Below the pieces are notes generated by a model, which saw only the letters and a list, made by a program, of their open reading frames with translations, was not told the origin of the DNA and ran no database searches. Positions 27,858 to 37,783 of a stretch of 64,000 nt of DNA are shown here, piece after piece; positions within the stretch are counted from its first letter, which is position 1, and the number at the start of each line of letters is the position of its first letter. The stretch is from contig QCEN01000002.1 in assembly GCA_003280575.1 (NCBI GenBank), positions 124,001-188,000 on the forward strand, in the 5' to 3' direction. Made by a program: the position numbers and the translations under genes. This DNA comes from Prochlorococcus sp. AG-355-P07. Its GTDB lineage: Bacteria; Cyanobacteriota; Cyanobacteriia; PCC-6307; Cyanobiaceae.

Positions 27858-27883
27858 AAAAAGGCCCTTTAAAGGGCCTTTAA
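27858..27883 (-). terminator. Intrinsic terminator of pcb
   Basis: A perfect GC-containing hairpin: on the minus strand AAAGGCCCTTT pairs with AAAGGGCCTTT and is followed by a run of T. It begins about 20 bases past the pcb stop codon and ends before the GltS-like gene, so it would separate the highly expressed antenna transcript from its neighbour. It is the clearest intrinsic terminator in the window. Confidence 0.85.
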
Positions 27884-27904
27884 TTTAAAGATTAACTTAA
27901 TAAT

Positions 27905-28963
27905 TTAATCCTTAAGGGTAATTGTGGCACTATCAATATTACTAATAGCATTAGTAACTCTCTTGAAATCAAAGCCTAATGCTCTTAGAGCATGCCAAAG
28001 GTGACCTTGAATAAAGAAGAAACCAAAATAGTAGTGAACATTTGCTAACCATGCCCTTGACGTAAACTCACCATCAGGAAGATCAACAGTATCAATCCAA
28101 TATGGAGAAATACTAAACTTCAATTCTAGTGGTTCACCAAAATATTCAACAGGATATACAGTTGTATTGGAAGCACTCCAGAAAGCTGCGATAATAGCCA
28201 TCCAGCCTATACCAGCTAAAGACCAAGATAGAACAGCTTCTGCTGATAGAAGACCTTTACCTTTGAACTTGGTGAATTCTCCTACTTGCTTAGTAGCAAT
28301 ATGCCATGCACCACCTGTTATCTCGACAAAAGCTAAGAATGCATGACCACCCATAACTTCTTCCAGACTATCAATAGTCAAAAAGTCTGTTTGATGATTC
28401 CAAATTTTTGCTAAGTTTAATTCGTATTCAACTTGTCTTACAGCACCAATAGCTGGATCATAAATCCCATGGACTCTGGCCCATTCAACGAAAGCAATAA
28501 CCGCAAATCCTAAGAAGAGGAGATGATGTCCAAGAATAAATGTCAATTTGTCAGGATTATCCCATTCAATATTGAATTTTCTTGCTCTAGCAATATCTGA
28601 ATCTTCTAAATTTCCTGGAAGAAGTAGAGAGTGTAAAAGTCCTCCAGCAGCTAAAACCATAGAAGAAACTAAGTGTACTATTGCAATTGCAAGTACAGGT
28701 TTAGTATCTCCCATCGCAACGCCATTAGCATCAAACCCTATCCCTAGAGTTGCTAAGTGTGGAAGAACAATTAAAGGTTGATGACCCATAGGAACACTAG
28801 GATCAAATCGTGAGAGTTCAAAAAGGGTGAATGCACCGGCCCAGAAAACAATTAATCCTGCATGAGCTACATGAGCAGCGATAAATTTTCCTGAGCGGTT
28901 AGCTACACCTGAATTTCCAGCCCACCACCCGTAAGTGGTATCTGGATTACCGTAGGTTTGCAT
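27905..28963 (-). CDS. pcbA: Pcb divinyl chlorophyll a/b-binding antenna protein
   Basis: 352 residues, six membrane helices, of the CP43/IsiA/Pcb family. The start [20 protein letters not shown] and [20 protein letters not shown] are diagnostic, and paired His residues near helix ends ([46 protein letters not shown]) are chlorophyll ligands. The large lumenal loop of CP43 is missing, as expected for Pcb. It is the main light-harvesting protein of Prochlorococcus, in the thylakoid. High-light strains usually have a single pcb, in keeping with one copy here. A strong terminator follows. Confidence 0.97.
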   Translation of the reverse strand: MQTYGNPDTTYGWWAGNSGVANRSGKFIAAHVAHAGLIVFWAGAFTLFELSRFDPSVPMGHQPLIVLPHLATLGIGFDANGVAMGDTKPVLAIAIVHLVSSMVLAAGGLLHSLLLPGNLEDSDIARARKFNIEWDNPDKLTFILGHHLLFLGFAVIAFVEWARVHGIYDPAIGAVRQVEYELNLAKIWNHQTDFLTIDSLEEVMGGHAFLAFVEITGGAWHIATKQVGEFTKFKGKGLLSAEAVLSWSLAGIGWMAIIAAFWSASNTTVYPVEYFGEPLELKFSISPYWIDTVDLPDGEFTSRAWLANVHYYFGFFFIQGHLWHALRALGFDFKRVTNAISNIDSATITLKD

Positions 28964-29291
28964 TTAGGAAATGATTAGCTTAAACGTTTTGAGAATACTT
29001 TAATTTTCATCAAACAGTTGAATTCACAACAAAATTGTAAAAATTAGTAATCCTAAGAAAAAAAATTAATTAATTTACTAAAACGATTTTCTATATAAAG
29101 AAGTGAGATTTCAACTGTAAAGTTATTGCAAGAGAATAGATTACATATCAAATAAAAAGAGTTTTGAGTTTAATTTATTTTTATTAAATTTCTTTTTGCT
29201 GACATTAAACGATGTTTTGTTTCATTAAACCCTTCTATTTATTGCCTCATTCTCAAACAATTATTAAATATGGGATAAGACATCTAATATT
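28964..29291. promoter_or_regulatory. Intergenic region holding the pcb promoter
   Basis: 328 bases between the divergent pcb gene and a short plus-strand frame. No open frame is seen. Such a long spacer is unusual in this compact window and should hold the pcb promoter and a 5' leader. A TATATAGA sequence on the minus strand near 29090-29098 is a weak -10 candidate; I cannot place the promoter with confidence. Confidence 0.5.
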
Positions 29292-29468
29292 ATGACTACT
29301 TCTCAAGAGTCTTCTAGAAAATTTTCACTAGAAATGAAATCTGAAGTTCATTACAAAAAGGCTGCAAAATCATACAGAAAATCAAAACAATATATAAATA
29401 TGATTAACTTATATCCAACTTTGCAAAATACTCTAATTGAGTGTAAGGATGAAAATCTAATAGAATAG
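29292..29468 (+). CDS. Short hypothetical protein (58 residues)
   Basis: An ATG-started frame of 58 codons reading MTTSQESSRKFSLEMKSEVH and onward to a TAG. It is hydrophilic, with Lys/Ser/Tyr-rich helix-forming sequence in the middle (YKKAAKSYRKSKQYINMI) and one cysteine near the end. No domain recognised. It is supported by an ATG start, usual codon use for this genome and position at the end of a spacer, but random frames of this length can occur. Confidence 0.5.
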   Translation: MTTSQESSRKFSLEMKSEVHYKKAAKSYRKSKQYINMINLYPTLQNTLIECKDENLIE

Positions 29469-29505
29469 AAATTATATATTTCCAAACAAAAAAATTAATT
29501 AGTTT

Positions 29506-29739
29506 TTATGCTGCAATATTGTAATTTTCTTCAGAATAAAATTTATTAATTATTTTTCTGCACATTTTTATATTGTAAAGAGCTTTGGGTTTCCAAGGTT
29601 TCTTCTGACCGAGAGGAGAGCTTTTCCAATGAATTCCAGGCTTTAGTATTCCATTTTCTCGTAAAAAAGAAAGTTTAATTTCAGTTATTCCTAGTTTTTC
29701 CGCGGTCAACTCTGATGAGCTCCATATATCCCCTAACAT
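29506..29739 (-). CDS. Small putative DNA-binding protein (HTH-like)
   Basis: 77 residues from ATG. The N-terminal part (SSSELTAEKLGITEIKLSFL) looks like a helix-turn-helix in which a recognition helix follows a Gly turn, and the next stretch (RENGILKPGIHWK) resembles the wing of excisionase/MerR-like small DNA-binding proteins. A basic middle (GQKKPWKPKALYNIKMCRKI) could contact DNA. Function unknown; fold assignment is by pattern. Confidence 0.6.
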   Translation of the reverse strand: MLGDIWSSSELTAEKLGITEIKLSFLRENGILKPGIHWKSSPLGQKKPWKPKALYNIKMCRKIINKFYSEENYNIAA

Positions 29740-29876
29740 TGAATTAAGTTAATATTATTAATCCTTGATAGCGTTAATTTTATTTTTTTGAAAGGGGTAA
29801 AACTTTAAAATAATTATTAAGTAACAAAAAACCTAGTTATCTATTAAGAAAAGAGATTTGAAAGATTTATGCCAAA

Positions 29877-30176
29877 TTAAGAAATATTAAATAAAGAATC
29901 TTCATTTATAAATATCTCATCGATAACTTCTACTTTATTGATGAATTTATAGTTAACGTATTCTTCTGTAATCGATTGAATCTTTGGAAGATTAATCCAA
30001 CCCTTGTGCCAATTTCCACTATTTATTAATTCTTCGTAAGTAGTTTTTAAGTAAATTTCAGAATCAAGGACAGAAACCATTAAAAAAGTAATATTTCCTT
30101 GTTCTCTAGTCTCATTTAATAAAACAAAATGTCTCAATCCATTTATAGTTTTGTTAGAGGTCCAGAAATTTTCCAT
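29877..30176 (-). CDS. TIGR02450-like small Trp-containing protein
   Basis: 99 residues from ATG. The motif FWTSNKTINGLRHFVLLNET (about 4-23) and, further on, LINSGNWHKGWINLP (about 50-64) fit the TIGR02450/DUF2389 family of small Trp-containing proteins, whose usual form is W-T-S-x-K-x-x-x-G-x-R-H-F and a late W-x-x-G-W. The C-terminal 35 residues are an extra acidic tail. Function of the family is unknown. It is downstream of hisS and a small membrane gene on the same strand, spaced by 2 bases. Confidence 0.7.
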   Translation of the reverse strand: MENFWTSNKTINGLRHFVLLNETREQGNITFLMVSVLDSEIYLKTTYEELINSGNWHKGWINLPKIQSITEEYVNYKFINKVEVIDEIFINEDSLFNIS

Positions 30177-30178
30177 AA

Positions 30179-30469
30179 TTATTTTTTCTTAATGTTTCCC
30201 TCAGAATTTTCTCTGGATATTTTTTTATATTCATTTCTAATTTCTTCTAATAAAATTTTTCTTTTATCCATATATTTTAAAGAATCTTGTTTTAATAATC
30301 TATATCTTTCTTTTTTAGTTAAATTCATCCAATTATTAAGATTTTTCTTACTGAAAGTTGTAAATTTTTTAGTCCTCAATACTTTATTTTTTCTATTTAA
30401 TTTAAGGAATTTTTTTAAATTAAAAAAAATAAATATAAAAAGAAAAATAATTACTAACTTTAAAAACAT
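30179..30469 (-). CDS. Small basic membrane-anchored protein
   Basis: 96 residues from the ATG at 30469, or 97 from the GTG at 30472. The ATG overlaps the last base of the hisS stop (TGATG), so translation is probably coupled to hisS. An N-terminal hydrophobic segment (about residues 1-17) is followed by a very Lys/Arg/Asn-rich soluble region. No domain recognised. The strong charge suggests contact with nucleic acid or membrane phosphates, which is inference. Confidence 0.6.
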   Translation of the reverse strand: MFLKLVIIFLFIFIFFNLKKFLKLNRKNKVLRTKKFTTFSKKNLNNWMNLTKKERYRLLKQDSLKYMDKRKILLEEIRNEYKKISRENSEGNIKKK

Positions 30470-31749
30470 CACTTTACTAGTAAATTATTATTTATCCACT
30501 TTTCTAGTTCAATATCATTTTCAAAAGATATAACATCTTCTTTAGTCCCATTACCCAATTGATCAAATAACCTTATGATGAATTCTCCGTTAGCTGCCTC
30601 ATCATCACCTATAACAATTATACTTTTAGATTTTAATTTATTAGCCTTTTTAAATTGTTTAGAGAAAGAGGCTCCACTTAAATCCAACTCAACTAATAAA
30701 TCATAATTTCTTAATTTTCTAGATAAATTCATAGCTAATGATTCAGCAATTAAGCCTTGATTAATAATATAAATATCGATATTTCTTGGGACTTCAAGCT
30801 CTTTTCCGGCTAGCAAAATTAATCTTTCTAAACCAATCGCAAATCCAATTGCAGGGGTATTTGGCCCTCCCATTTGTTTTATTAAATCATCGTATCTTCC
30901 CCCTCCGCAAACAGTGGCTTGGGAACCTAAAGCACCACTAGTAATTTCAAAGGCTGTATGGGTGTAATAATCTAAACCTCTTACTAGATTAAAATTTTCA
31001 ACGAAAGGTATTTTTAAAACCTTTAAATGTTTTTTTAATTCTGAATATCTTTTATGACTTTTTTCAGACAAAAAATTAAATAATCTTGGGGCATTTTCAA
31101 GAACTTTTTTAGTTTGAATATTCTTAGAGTCCAAAATCCTTAAGGGATTTTTTGAAATCCTATTCTGAGAATCTAAATCTAGAGAATCTTTGTTGATTTC
31201 AAGCCATTTTAAAAATGATTTTTGAAAATTTGATCTATCATAAAAATCGCCCAGTGTATTTATTTCAAGATTAAGTTCTTTAATTCCTAATTTACCTAAG
31301 ATATCCCAAGCTAGAGCAATAATTTCAACATCACTTCTAACTGAATCGTATCCTATAAACTCAACACCTAATTGATGAAATTGTCTTTGCCTGCCTGCTT
31401 GAGGTCTTTCATATCGAAACATAGGCCCCATGTACCATAGTTTATGCAGAGGATTAGACGATATTCCATTTTGTATTAACGCTCGCGCAACGGAGGCGGT
31501 TCCTTCAGGCCTAAGAGTGCAGGATCTCTCACCCCTATCAAGAAATGTATACATTTCCTTACTGACAACATCTGTTCCTTCTCCAATTCCTCTTATAAAT
31601 AATTCAGTCATTTCTAATATTGGTGTTCTTATTTCTTTGATAGATGCTCTTGTAAGCTGCTCTAATAAAATTTTTTCAACGTTTTGCCACTTTATTAATT
31701 GATCAGGCAATAGGTCGACAGTTCCTCTAAGATTTTTTAAGTTATTCAA
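30469..31749 (-). CDS. hisS: Histidyl-tRNA synthetase
   Basis: 426 residues, normal for bacterial HisRS. Class II motif 1 is near residues 50-60, motif 2 in MYTFLDRGERSCTLRPEGTA with the second part YMGPMFRYERPQAGRQRQFH, the His-specific blocks LVRGLDYYTHTAFE and GGGRYDDLI, and motif 3 in PAIGFAIGLERLILL. A C-terminal anticodon-binding domain follows. It attaches histidine to tRNA-His. It heads a short minus-strand unit with two small genes. Confidence 0.98.
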   Translation of the reverse strand: MNNLKNLRGTVDLLPDQLIKWQNVEKILLEQLTRASIKEIRTPILEMTELFIRGIGEGTDVVSKEMYTFLDRGERSCTLRPEGTASVARALIQNGISSNPLHKLWYMGPMFRYERPQAGRQRQFHQLGVEFIGYDSVRSDVEIIALAWDILGKLGIKELNLEINTLGDFYDRSNFQKSFLKWLEINKDSLDLDSQNRISKNPLRILDSKNIQTKKVLENAPRLFNFLSEKSHKRYSELKKHLKVLKIPFVENFNLVRGLDYYTHTAFEITSGALGSQATVCGGGRYDDLIKQMGGPNTPAIGFAIGLERLILLAGKELEVPRNIDIYIINQGLIAESLAMNLSRKLRNYDLLVELDLSGASFSKQFKKANKLKSKSIIVIGDDEAANGEFIIRLFDQLGNGTKEDVISFENDIELEKWINNNLLVK

Positions 31750-31847
31750 AGTTCTAGAAAATAATTCAAAATTTTTAATTCAAGTAGAAATTAATCTTTG
31801 ATTAGTTGTTTTGTGAGATAATTTTAATTTAACATTTAGAAAAAATA

Positions 31848-32270
31848 TTGGAAATTAATAAAAATAAAGAGAATCAGCATTGCGGTACAAAACCAAAAAA
31901 AATTGCGTTTGGAATAGCTCCTCTAGGAATAGTCTCAATAGGAATAGTGCCAATGGGAGTAATAAGTATTGGAATAGTGCCAATGGGGGTATTTTCTTTT
32001 GGTGCAGTAGCAATGGGAATAGTCAATTTATCAGTAGTAGGGATGGGAATTATCTCATCCGGTATAACGACCATGGGAATATGGGAGTATTCACCTAATT
32101 CTAAATACAATCATAATAATCATTCCAAACAAATTTCAAATTCAAGCGAAAAAAATATCATGTCAGATTTATTTAACACTAAACAAGAAGCTGAAAAGGC
32201 TGCTTCAAAATACGGTTGTGTTGGATCACATAAAATGGATAATAAATGGATGCCCTGTAAGATGCACTAG
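31848..32270 (+). CDS. Gly-pentad-repeat protein with C-terminal DUF3721 domain
   Basis: 140 residues from TTG. After a polar start, residues 22-81 consist of twelve five-residue units, nearly all beginning with Gly and with a hydrophobic or Met residue fifth (GIAPL, GIVSI, GIVPM, GVISI, GIVPM, GVFSF, GAVAM, GIVNL and onward). The C-terminal part (KQEAEKAASKYGCVGSHKM, KWMPCKMH) is a clear DUF3721 domain with its two Cys and His residues, perhaps a metal site. The repeat could form a regular beta-helix-like stack or an unusual membrane segment. Function unknown. The start codon is uncertain because no ATG precedes the repeat. Confidence 0.75.
   Translation: MEINKNKENQHCGTKPKKIAFGIAPLGIVSIGIVPMGVISIGIVPMGVFSFGAVAMGIVNLSVVGMGIISSGITTMGIWEYSPNSKYNHNNHSKQISNSSEKNIMSDLFNTKQEAEKAASKYGCVGSHKMDNKWMPCKMH
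31911..32090 (+). repeat. Coding tandem repeat, 15/30-base period
   Basis: The twelve pentapeptide units correspond to a 15-base periodicity, with pairs forming 30-base units. Two neighbouring copies of GGAATAGTGCCAATGGG are almost identical (at about 31940 and 31970), which implies recent duplication of one unit. Later units have diverged in sequence while keeping the Gly pattern. Confidence 0.8.
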
Positions 32271-32300
32271 ATATTTTCTTTGTCAAAAATTAATTGAATA

Positions 32301-33080
32301 TTAATTCAAAATCTCTACTCTAAAATCAAGATTTTTTGCCTCATCAGTGGTTAATTTTCTTGACCAAGCTCCCTGCACAGGACTATTCCATCTGAACCCA
32401 GCATTTTTAGCTAAAGACCTGTCTTCGTAGCTAATAAGCGCCCTGTATAAAAACCTCGGTTCGGTAGCTTTAAGTAAAAGTTCCTCTAAATTATCACATT
32501 TTTTGAATACCTCAGATATATAAAAACAATCAGACAAAGCTCTATGTAAATTCCAAACTGGTATTGAAAAAGATAGTGCTAAATCAGTTACTGAAGGTCT
32601 TGTTTTAAGTGACTTTTGAAAAGACCAATTAATATCCTCTAAACTACATATCCATTTTTTTTTAAGCTTAGGCAATCTTCCTTTGCCAAACCATTTTTTA
32701 TCAAACTCTACATTATGCGCAACAATGAAATCCGAACAATCAACAAGTTTCAGAAAGAAATTCAATCCATCTTCCCATGGTTGAGGGATATTAGTTACTT
32801 CAGCTGATATACCATTAACATGTTCCGCTTCATTATTATTAACTGGAAATAAAAATGAAACTTGCGAAAGCACGCACTTAAAAGATACATCAAACAAAAT
32901 ACAACCTATCTCTATGACTTCATCTTTATTTTCGTCTAGACCTGTTGTTTCAGTATCAAGAATTAAAATTTTTTCAATTTTTTTATTTTGATTAGCAACA
33001 CTCTCTTCAGAGGGATAACTGATAACTTGATCCTGAAGAATATCCAATTGATTTAATTTTTTTTTGTTAGATAGTTCCAA
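32301..33080 (-). CDS. DEDDh 3'-5' exonuclease (DnaQ-like)
   Basis: 259 residues. Exo I motif ILDTETTGLDE with Asp42 and Glu44, exo II region HNVEFDKKWF with Asp, and exo III HRALSDCFYISE with His and Asp. This is the fold of the DNA polymerase III epsilon subunit, but the sequence also has an extra C-terminal part of about 55 residues (FLYRALISYEDRSLAKNAGF, RWNSPVQGAWSRKLT) that is not in epsilon. It is more likely a stand-alone exonuclease than the replicative proofreader. Confidence 0.9.
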   Translation of the reverse strand: MELSNKKKLNQLDILQDQVISYPSEESVANQNKKIEKILILDTETTGLDENKDEVIEIGCILFDVSFKCVLSQVSFLFPVNNNEAEHVNGISAEVTNIPQPWEDGLNFFLKLVDCSDFIVAHNVEFDKKWFGKGRLPKLKKKWICSLEDINWSFQKSLKTRPSVTDLALSFSIPVWNLHRALSDCFYISEVFKKCDNLEELLLKATEPRFLYRALISYEDRSLAKNAGFRWNSPVQGAWSRKLTTDEAKNLDFRVEILN

Positions 33081-33196
33081 TTAGCTGAAAATACTTTTTT
33101 TTATCTTGACGCATTTAATAAAAATTTCTCTTAAATTAATATAAATTAAGAAAATAGTAAAAGAATAATTTTTGAAACATTTTTAGTTAATGAAAG

Positions 33197-33919
33197 ATGA
33201 CTTTTACAAAATATCAATTTAATAGCTTTTGTTATTGGCCTTCAAATCCTAAAAAAATTGTGGAATTCATTGGTGGAAGTTATTTAGCTTCTAAACCAGA
33301 TTTAACTTATAAAAGATTCATAGAGAGTTTAATTAATAAAAACTATGCAGTACACGCATATAAATACACTCCACAATTTGATCATCAACAACTTGCTATT
33401 AAAGCATGGAGGGATTTCAAAAATTGCCGAATATCTTTATCCAAAAGAATAGGAGCATCAATTCCTTCGATAAGAATTGGACACAGTCTAGGCTGCAAAC
33501 TTCATCTAATTTCCCCTGATGGTGGAAGAAATTGCGAAAAATTTATATCAATTAGTTTTAATAACTTCAGCGCTAACAAATCAATTCCATTATTGAAACA
33601 AATTTCTCAAAAATTAGAATTCAACAGTGAATTCAGCCCAAGCCCTGAAAGAACTTTGCGATTAATTCAAAAAACATATAATCAAAAAAATAACTTCCTA
33701 ATAAAATTTAATTCAGACGAATTAGATCAAACAGATAAATTACTTTCTTGTTTAAAAGCAAGAAAAGAAGATAATTCTAAGGGGGTAATGTTAAAAGGAA
33801 CACATACTATAATTGCAAGCGCAGGACTAAGAGAAAATTTTTTGGGAGACTGGGCCGATGATAATTTCAAAAGAAATACTATAAAAAAAATTTCCAATTT
33901 AATTGATGAATCTGATTAA
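33197..33919 (+). CDS. DUF1350 family alpha/beta-hydrolase-like protein
   Basis: 240 residues. Nucleophile-elbow-like motif [12 protein letters not shown] (about residues 94-105), preceded by strand/helix sequence typical of an alpha/beta hydrolase, and the family start [20 protein letters not shown] match DUF1350, which is widespread in cyanobacteria and plastids. Substrate unknown. Its stop shares TTAA with the stop of acs on the other strand. Confidence 0.88.
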   Translation: MTFTKYQFNSFCYWPSNPKKIVEFIGGSYLASKPDLTYKRFIESLINKNYAVHAYKYTPQFDHQQLAIKAWRDFKNCRISLSKRIGASIPSIRIGHSLGCKLHLISPDGGRNCEKFISISFNNFSANKSIPLLKQISQKLEFNSEFSPSPERTLRLIQKTYNQKNNFLIKFNSDELDQTDKLLSCLKARKEDNSKGVMLKGTHTIIASAGLRENFLGDWADDNFKRNTIKKISNLIDESD

Positions 33920-35898
33920 GATAATTCTTTTAGCTTTTCCAAAACGGAACTATCTTCAAGAGTGCTTATATCACCACTAATTTTTTCACCAGCAGCCAAA
34001 GATCTTAAAATTCGCCTCATAATTTTTCCACTACGTGTTTTCGGAAGAGACTCAGAAATTATAATTTTTTCAGGCTTTGCGATAATTCCAATTTCATTAA
34101 CAACATGTTTCTTTAAATTCTCTACTAATTCTGAAGAACTGTTCACGTCTTTCTCTAGAGAGACAAACGCAACTATAACTTCACCTTTTAAATCATCTTT
34201 TTTGCCCACGACTGCAGACTCTGCAACAGATTTATGACTTACCAAAGCAGATTCGATTTCCATAGTTCCTAATCGATGTCCTGAAACACTTATGACATCA
34301 TCAACTCTACCCATAATCCATATATATCCATCTTCATCAATGCGTGCTCCATCTCCAGCAAAATAAACATTTTTTTCTCCTTTAAAGGAAATATATTCCC
34401 AATAACTCTCCAAATATCTCTCTGAGTTTCCGTGAATTGTTCTCATCATTCCTGGCCATGGTTTCTTAATAATCAAATAGCCACCCTCGTTCTCCTCAAC
34501 CTTATCTCCATTCTTATCGACAATTTCAACTTCGATTCCTGGCAGAGGGAAAGTAGCTGAACCTGGCTTTGTAGCAACGACCCCAGGCAAGGGACTGATC
34601 ATCACACCGCCAGTCTCAGTTTGCCACCAAGTATCAACAATAGGGCATTTATTTTTACCAATAACATCCTTGTACCAAATCCATGCTTCAGGATTAATTG
34701 GTTCTCCAACTGTTCCCAGCAGTCTAAGACTCGCAAGATTATATTTATCAGGAATTTCACGCCCAGACTTCATAAATGCTCTTATTGCAGTTGGCGCAGT
34801 ATAAAAAATAGAAACCTTATATTTTTGAACAATTTCCCAAAAAGCCCCTAAATTTGAAGGTCTTGGGACTCCCTCATACATTAAGGTTGTAGCACCATTA
34901 GATAAAGGCCCATAAACTATGTAACTATGGCCTGTAATCCAACCTACATCAGCAGTACACCAGTAAATGTCGTCATCTTTCAAATCAAAAATCCATTTAA
35001 ATGTCAAATGGGACCAAAGATTGTAACCACCTATAGTGTGAACTACACCTTTGGGCTTTCCGGTGGAGCCAGAAGTATAAAGAATAAAAAGTCTATCTTC
35101 GCTATTCATTATTTCTGGTTCACACTGATCTTTTTGATCTTTTAATAATTCGTGCCACCATAAATCTCTATCATCAACCATCGAAATATTTTTTTTGGTT
35201 CGTTGAACAACAACTACTTTTTCAACAACTTTATCTGCCCCACTTTCAATTGCCGCATCAACTGCTTGCTTAAGTTCAATCACTTTATCTTTTCTAAATC
35301 CACCATCAGCAGTAATAACAAATCTTGCGTTTCCATCAATTAATCTATCTTTTAAAGCTTCTGAAGAAAATCCACCAAAGACAACCGAATGGGGCGCGCC
35401 AATCCTTGCACAAGCTAACATCGCAAACATCGCTTCAGGAATCATAGGCATATAAATACATACCAAATCTCCTTTTTTTATACCAATTTCTTTTAATCCA
35501 TTAGCCGCTTTGCATACCTCTTTTAGAAGTTCTTCGTAAGTATATTTTTTGCTATCCCCGGGTTCACCTTCCCATATAAGTGCAGTCTTTCCACCAAGCC
35601 CGTTCTTAATGTGTCTATCTAAGCAATTAGATGTAATATTCAGTTTCCCTTCTTTGAACCATTGAAAAAAGGGCGCATTTTCATTGTCTAATACAGTTTG
35701 AAATGGTTCAAACCAATCTAATTCAGATTTTGCAAAAGATTCCCAAAATTGAATAGGATTATCCGATGCTTGTTTTTTTAGACTTAGTAATTCTTCTTGA
35801 GAACTAATGTTGGAGTTTTCTACAAATTTTTTTGATGGAGGGAAAATTCTTTTTTCTTCAAGTATGTTATTGATTGAATTTTTTTTATCTAATGACAT
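33916..35898 (-). CDS. acs: Acetyl-CoA synthetase
   Basis: 660 residues, normal length. AMP-binding motif [15 protein letters not shown] (about residues 271-285), [36 protein letters not shown] for acetate recognition, and the C-terminal [14 protein letters not shown] with the acetylation-regulated Lys at about 625. It activates acetate to acetyl-CoA through acetyl-AMP. In a phototroph this salvages acetate. Single gene, about 90 bases downstream of the polyprenyl synthase gene and convergent with the DUF1350 gene. Confidence 0.98.
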   Translation of the reverse strand: MSLDKKNSINNILEEKRIFPPSKKFVENSNISSQEELLSLKKQASDNPIQFWESFAKSELDWFEPFQTVLDNENAPFFQWFKEGKLNITSNCLDRHIKNGLGGKTALIWEGEPGDSKKYTYEELLKEVCKAANGLKEIGIKKGDLVCIYMPMIPEAMFAMLACARIGAPHSVVFGGFSSEALKDRLIDGNARFVITADGGFRKDKVIELKQAVDAAIESGADKVVEKVVVVQRTKKNISMVDDRDLWWHELLKDQKDQCEPEIMNSEDRLFILYTSGSTGKPKGVVHTIGGYNLWSHLTFKWIFDLKDDDIYWCTADVGWITGHSYIVYGPLSNGATTLMYEGVPRPSNLGAFWEIVQKYKVSIFYTAPTAIRAFMKSGREIPDKYNLASLRLLGTVGEPINPEAWIWYKDVIGKNKCPIVDTWWQTETGGVMISPLPGVVATKPGSATFPLPGIEVEIVDKNGDKVEENEGGYLIIKKPWPGMMRTIHGNSERYLESYWEYISFKGEKNVYFAGDGARIDEDGYIWIMGRVDDVISVSGHRLGTMEIESALVSHKSVAESAVVGKKDDLKGEVIVAFVSLEKDVNSSSELVENLKKHVVNEIGIIAKPEKIIISESLPKTRSGKIMRRILRSLAAGEKISGDISTLEDSSVLEKLKELS

Positions 35899-35989
35899 TA
35901 AATAAGATGATGCCTAATAAACTTAAACGAAAAAATTATGGTTTTCAAAAATTTTAATATTAATTTAGCTGAAAACTTTTTTAGTAAAT

Positions 35990-36961
35990 TTAATAAAGAC
36001 GGCCAAGAACAAATTCAGGGAGAGCCATTAATGCTCTTTTATACTCTGAGTCAGGAAGCCAAACAATTGCCTCTTTAGAACGCATTGCAAAATCCTCTGC
36101 TAATTTTCTAGAACTTTTAATTGCTTTAGAATTCATAATGATATTAAGAGCATTATCTAAATCATCTTTTTCAGCAAGTTCTCTATTTATGAGAACAGAC
36201 AAATTCTTATTCTCTTCTAAGGCATATAAAACTGGCGCAGTAAGATATCCACTAGCAAGATCACTTACAGCTGGTTTTCCAAGTTGTTTATCGTTCCCAG
36301 TAAAGTCAAGTATGTCATCTACTACTTGAAAAGCTAGGCCAATATTTTTACCAAAATCATAAAGCGAATTTAAATTCTCATCGTTAAGATCACTTAAAAC
36401 CCCAGCTGCTTTACAACTATTAGCAATTAAAGACGCAGTTTTACAATAGCTTTTGTTTATGTATTTTGAAAAAGATTGAGCCGAATCGAATCTGTTTAAA
36501 TTTTGTTTAATTTCACCTTCAGCTAAATCCATTATTACTCTACTAAGTAATTTAACCACTTTGACATTATCAAGATTTGCCAAGTGCCAGCTTGCTTGAG
36601 CGAATAAAAAATCACCTGCCAAAACAGCAACTCTAGTATTAAATCTACTATGAACAGTATCTACCCCTCTTCTTGTAGAGGCCTCATCAACAACATCATC
36701 GTGGACTAATGACGCTGTATGAATCATTTCAGTTATTTCAGCAAGCCTTTTATGTTTACTTTTTAAATTGAATTCAGGGGATATAGCTTTTGAAATTAAT
36801 AAAACGATCCCAGGTCTCAGTCTTTTTCCTCCTGCACTAAAAAGATGTTCCGCTGCGGCTTGAAGAATTGGATGACCAGCTCCAATGAGATTTTTCAGCT
36901 CAAGAATAAGATCATCAAGATCATTTTCAACTGGTTGTAATAGTTCTGTAACTGTGTTCAT
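35990..36961 (-). CDS. sds: Long-chain polyprenyl (solanesyl-type) diphosphate synthase
   Basis: 323 residues. First Asp-rich motif in LVHDDVVDEASTRRG (about residues 90-104) and second in FQVVDDILDFTG (about 214-225). The residues before the first motif are small rather than bulky aromatic, as in enzymes making long chains (about C45), so the product is probably the side chain of plastoquinone-9. The start LLQPVENDLDDLILEL fits cyanobacterial Sds. It is the last gene of a minus-strand run with murI, amidase, nitrilase and comB. Confidence 0.93.
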   Translation of the reverse strand: MNTVTELLQPVENDLDDLILELKNLIGAGHPILQAAAEHLFSAGGKRLRPGIVLLISKAISPEFNLKSKHKRLAEITEMIHTASLVHDDVVDEASTRRGVDTVHSRFNTRVAVLAGDFLFAQASWHLANLDNVKVVKLLSRVIMDLAEGEIKQNLNRFDSAQSFSKYINKSYCKTASLIANSCKAAGVLSDLNDENLNSLYDFGKNIGLAFQVVDDILDFTGNDKQLGKPAVSDLASGYLTAPVLYALEENKNLSVLINRELAEKDDLDNALNIIMNSKAIKSSRKLAEDFAMRSKEAIVWLPDSEYKRALMALPEFVLGRLY

Positions 36962-36988
36962 GATTGACCTCTTGTATATATTAAGTAA

Positions 36989-37783
36989 TCAAACATTGCT
37001 TCGGAGGTTAACAACGCGAATTTCTTTATTAATTTCAAGCCAAAATTTTACTTTTTTGGAAAATTCATCTTTTTTTGAAGTAACAAAAAATTCCACATTA
37101 TCGTAAGAAATACCTTTATAGCGTTCAGTTTTTGGAATTATAAAAGCTTCATTGAATTTTTTTATTAACGCTTCCGAGGGATCAATAATTTTTATATTTG
37201 AATCTATTTTTTTTCTTAAAAAGTTAAAAATTAAAGGATAATGGCTACACCCAAGTATTAATTCTTCAATATTTTCACTTAAAAGTGGACTTAAATACAA
37301 ATCAGCAAGATAATTTAATTTATAAAAATTAATCTTCTCTTTTTCAATTTCTGATACAAACTCTGGACATTCTTGTTGTAATATTTTCAGATTCTCTTTT
37401 TTAGAATTTATAACATTTTTATAAAATGATGATCTGATTGTTGTTGGCGTTGCCAAAACACCAATTATTTTTTTATTAACTATTTCCGATACTGAGTTTA
37501 TAAGGTCAAAACAGGGTATCGCTAATTTGTTTTCTAAAATATCAAGTGCACATGCATTTGTAGTATTACAAGCAATTAAAAGTGCATCCAAATTCTTATC
37601 TTCAAAAAAACTGCAAATCTCTTCTGCAATTACCCTTATCTCTTTATAGTTTTTATTTCCAAAAGGAATTCTTTTCGTATCAGCCAAATAAATAACTTCA
37701 ACATCCCTACGTGTTTTTAATAAAGAATTAAGGATCGTAAAACCTCCTATACCGCTGTCAAATATACCTACTTTAATTTTCAC
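36989..37783 (-). CDS. murI: Glutamate racemase
   Basis: 264 residues. FDSGIGGFT at 8-16 with the first Asp/Ser pair, catalytic Cys72 in LIACNTTNACALD, and the second Cys in ELILGCSHYPLIF (about 181). It makes D-glutamate for peptidoglycan. The start is GTG, inside a GTGA overlap with the stop of the upstream amidase gene, so the two are translationally coupled. Both proteins act on the cell wall. Confidence 0.96.
   Translation of the reverse strand: MKIKVGIFDSGIGGFTILNSLLKTRRDVEVIYLADTKRIPFGNKNYKEIRVIAEEICSFFEDKNLDALLIACNTTNACALDILENKLAIPCFDLINSVSEIVNKKIIGVLATPTTIRSSFYKNVINSKKENLKILQQECPEFVSEIEKEKINFYKLNYLADLYLSPLLSENIEELILGCSHYPLIFNFLRKKIDSNIKIIDPSEALIKKFNEAFIIPKTERYKGISYDNVEFFVTSKKDEFSKKVKFWLEINKEIRVVNLRSNV

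Noticed and set aside
30129-30533. Plus-strand open frame of 134 codons
   Set aside because: It lies opposite three minus-strand genes including the end of hisS and is rich in Phe/Leu/Ser as expected from the complement of Lys/Asn-rich coding sequence.
31911-32090. Tandem repeat considered as a CRISPR array
   Set aside because: The repeat is coding, has a 15-base period with no spacers, and no cas genes are near.
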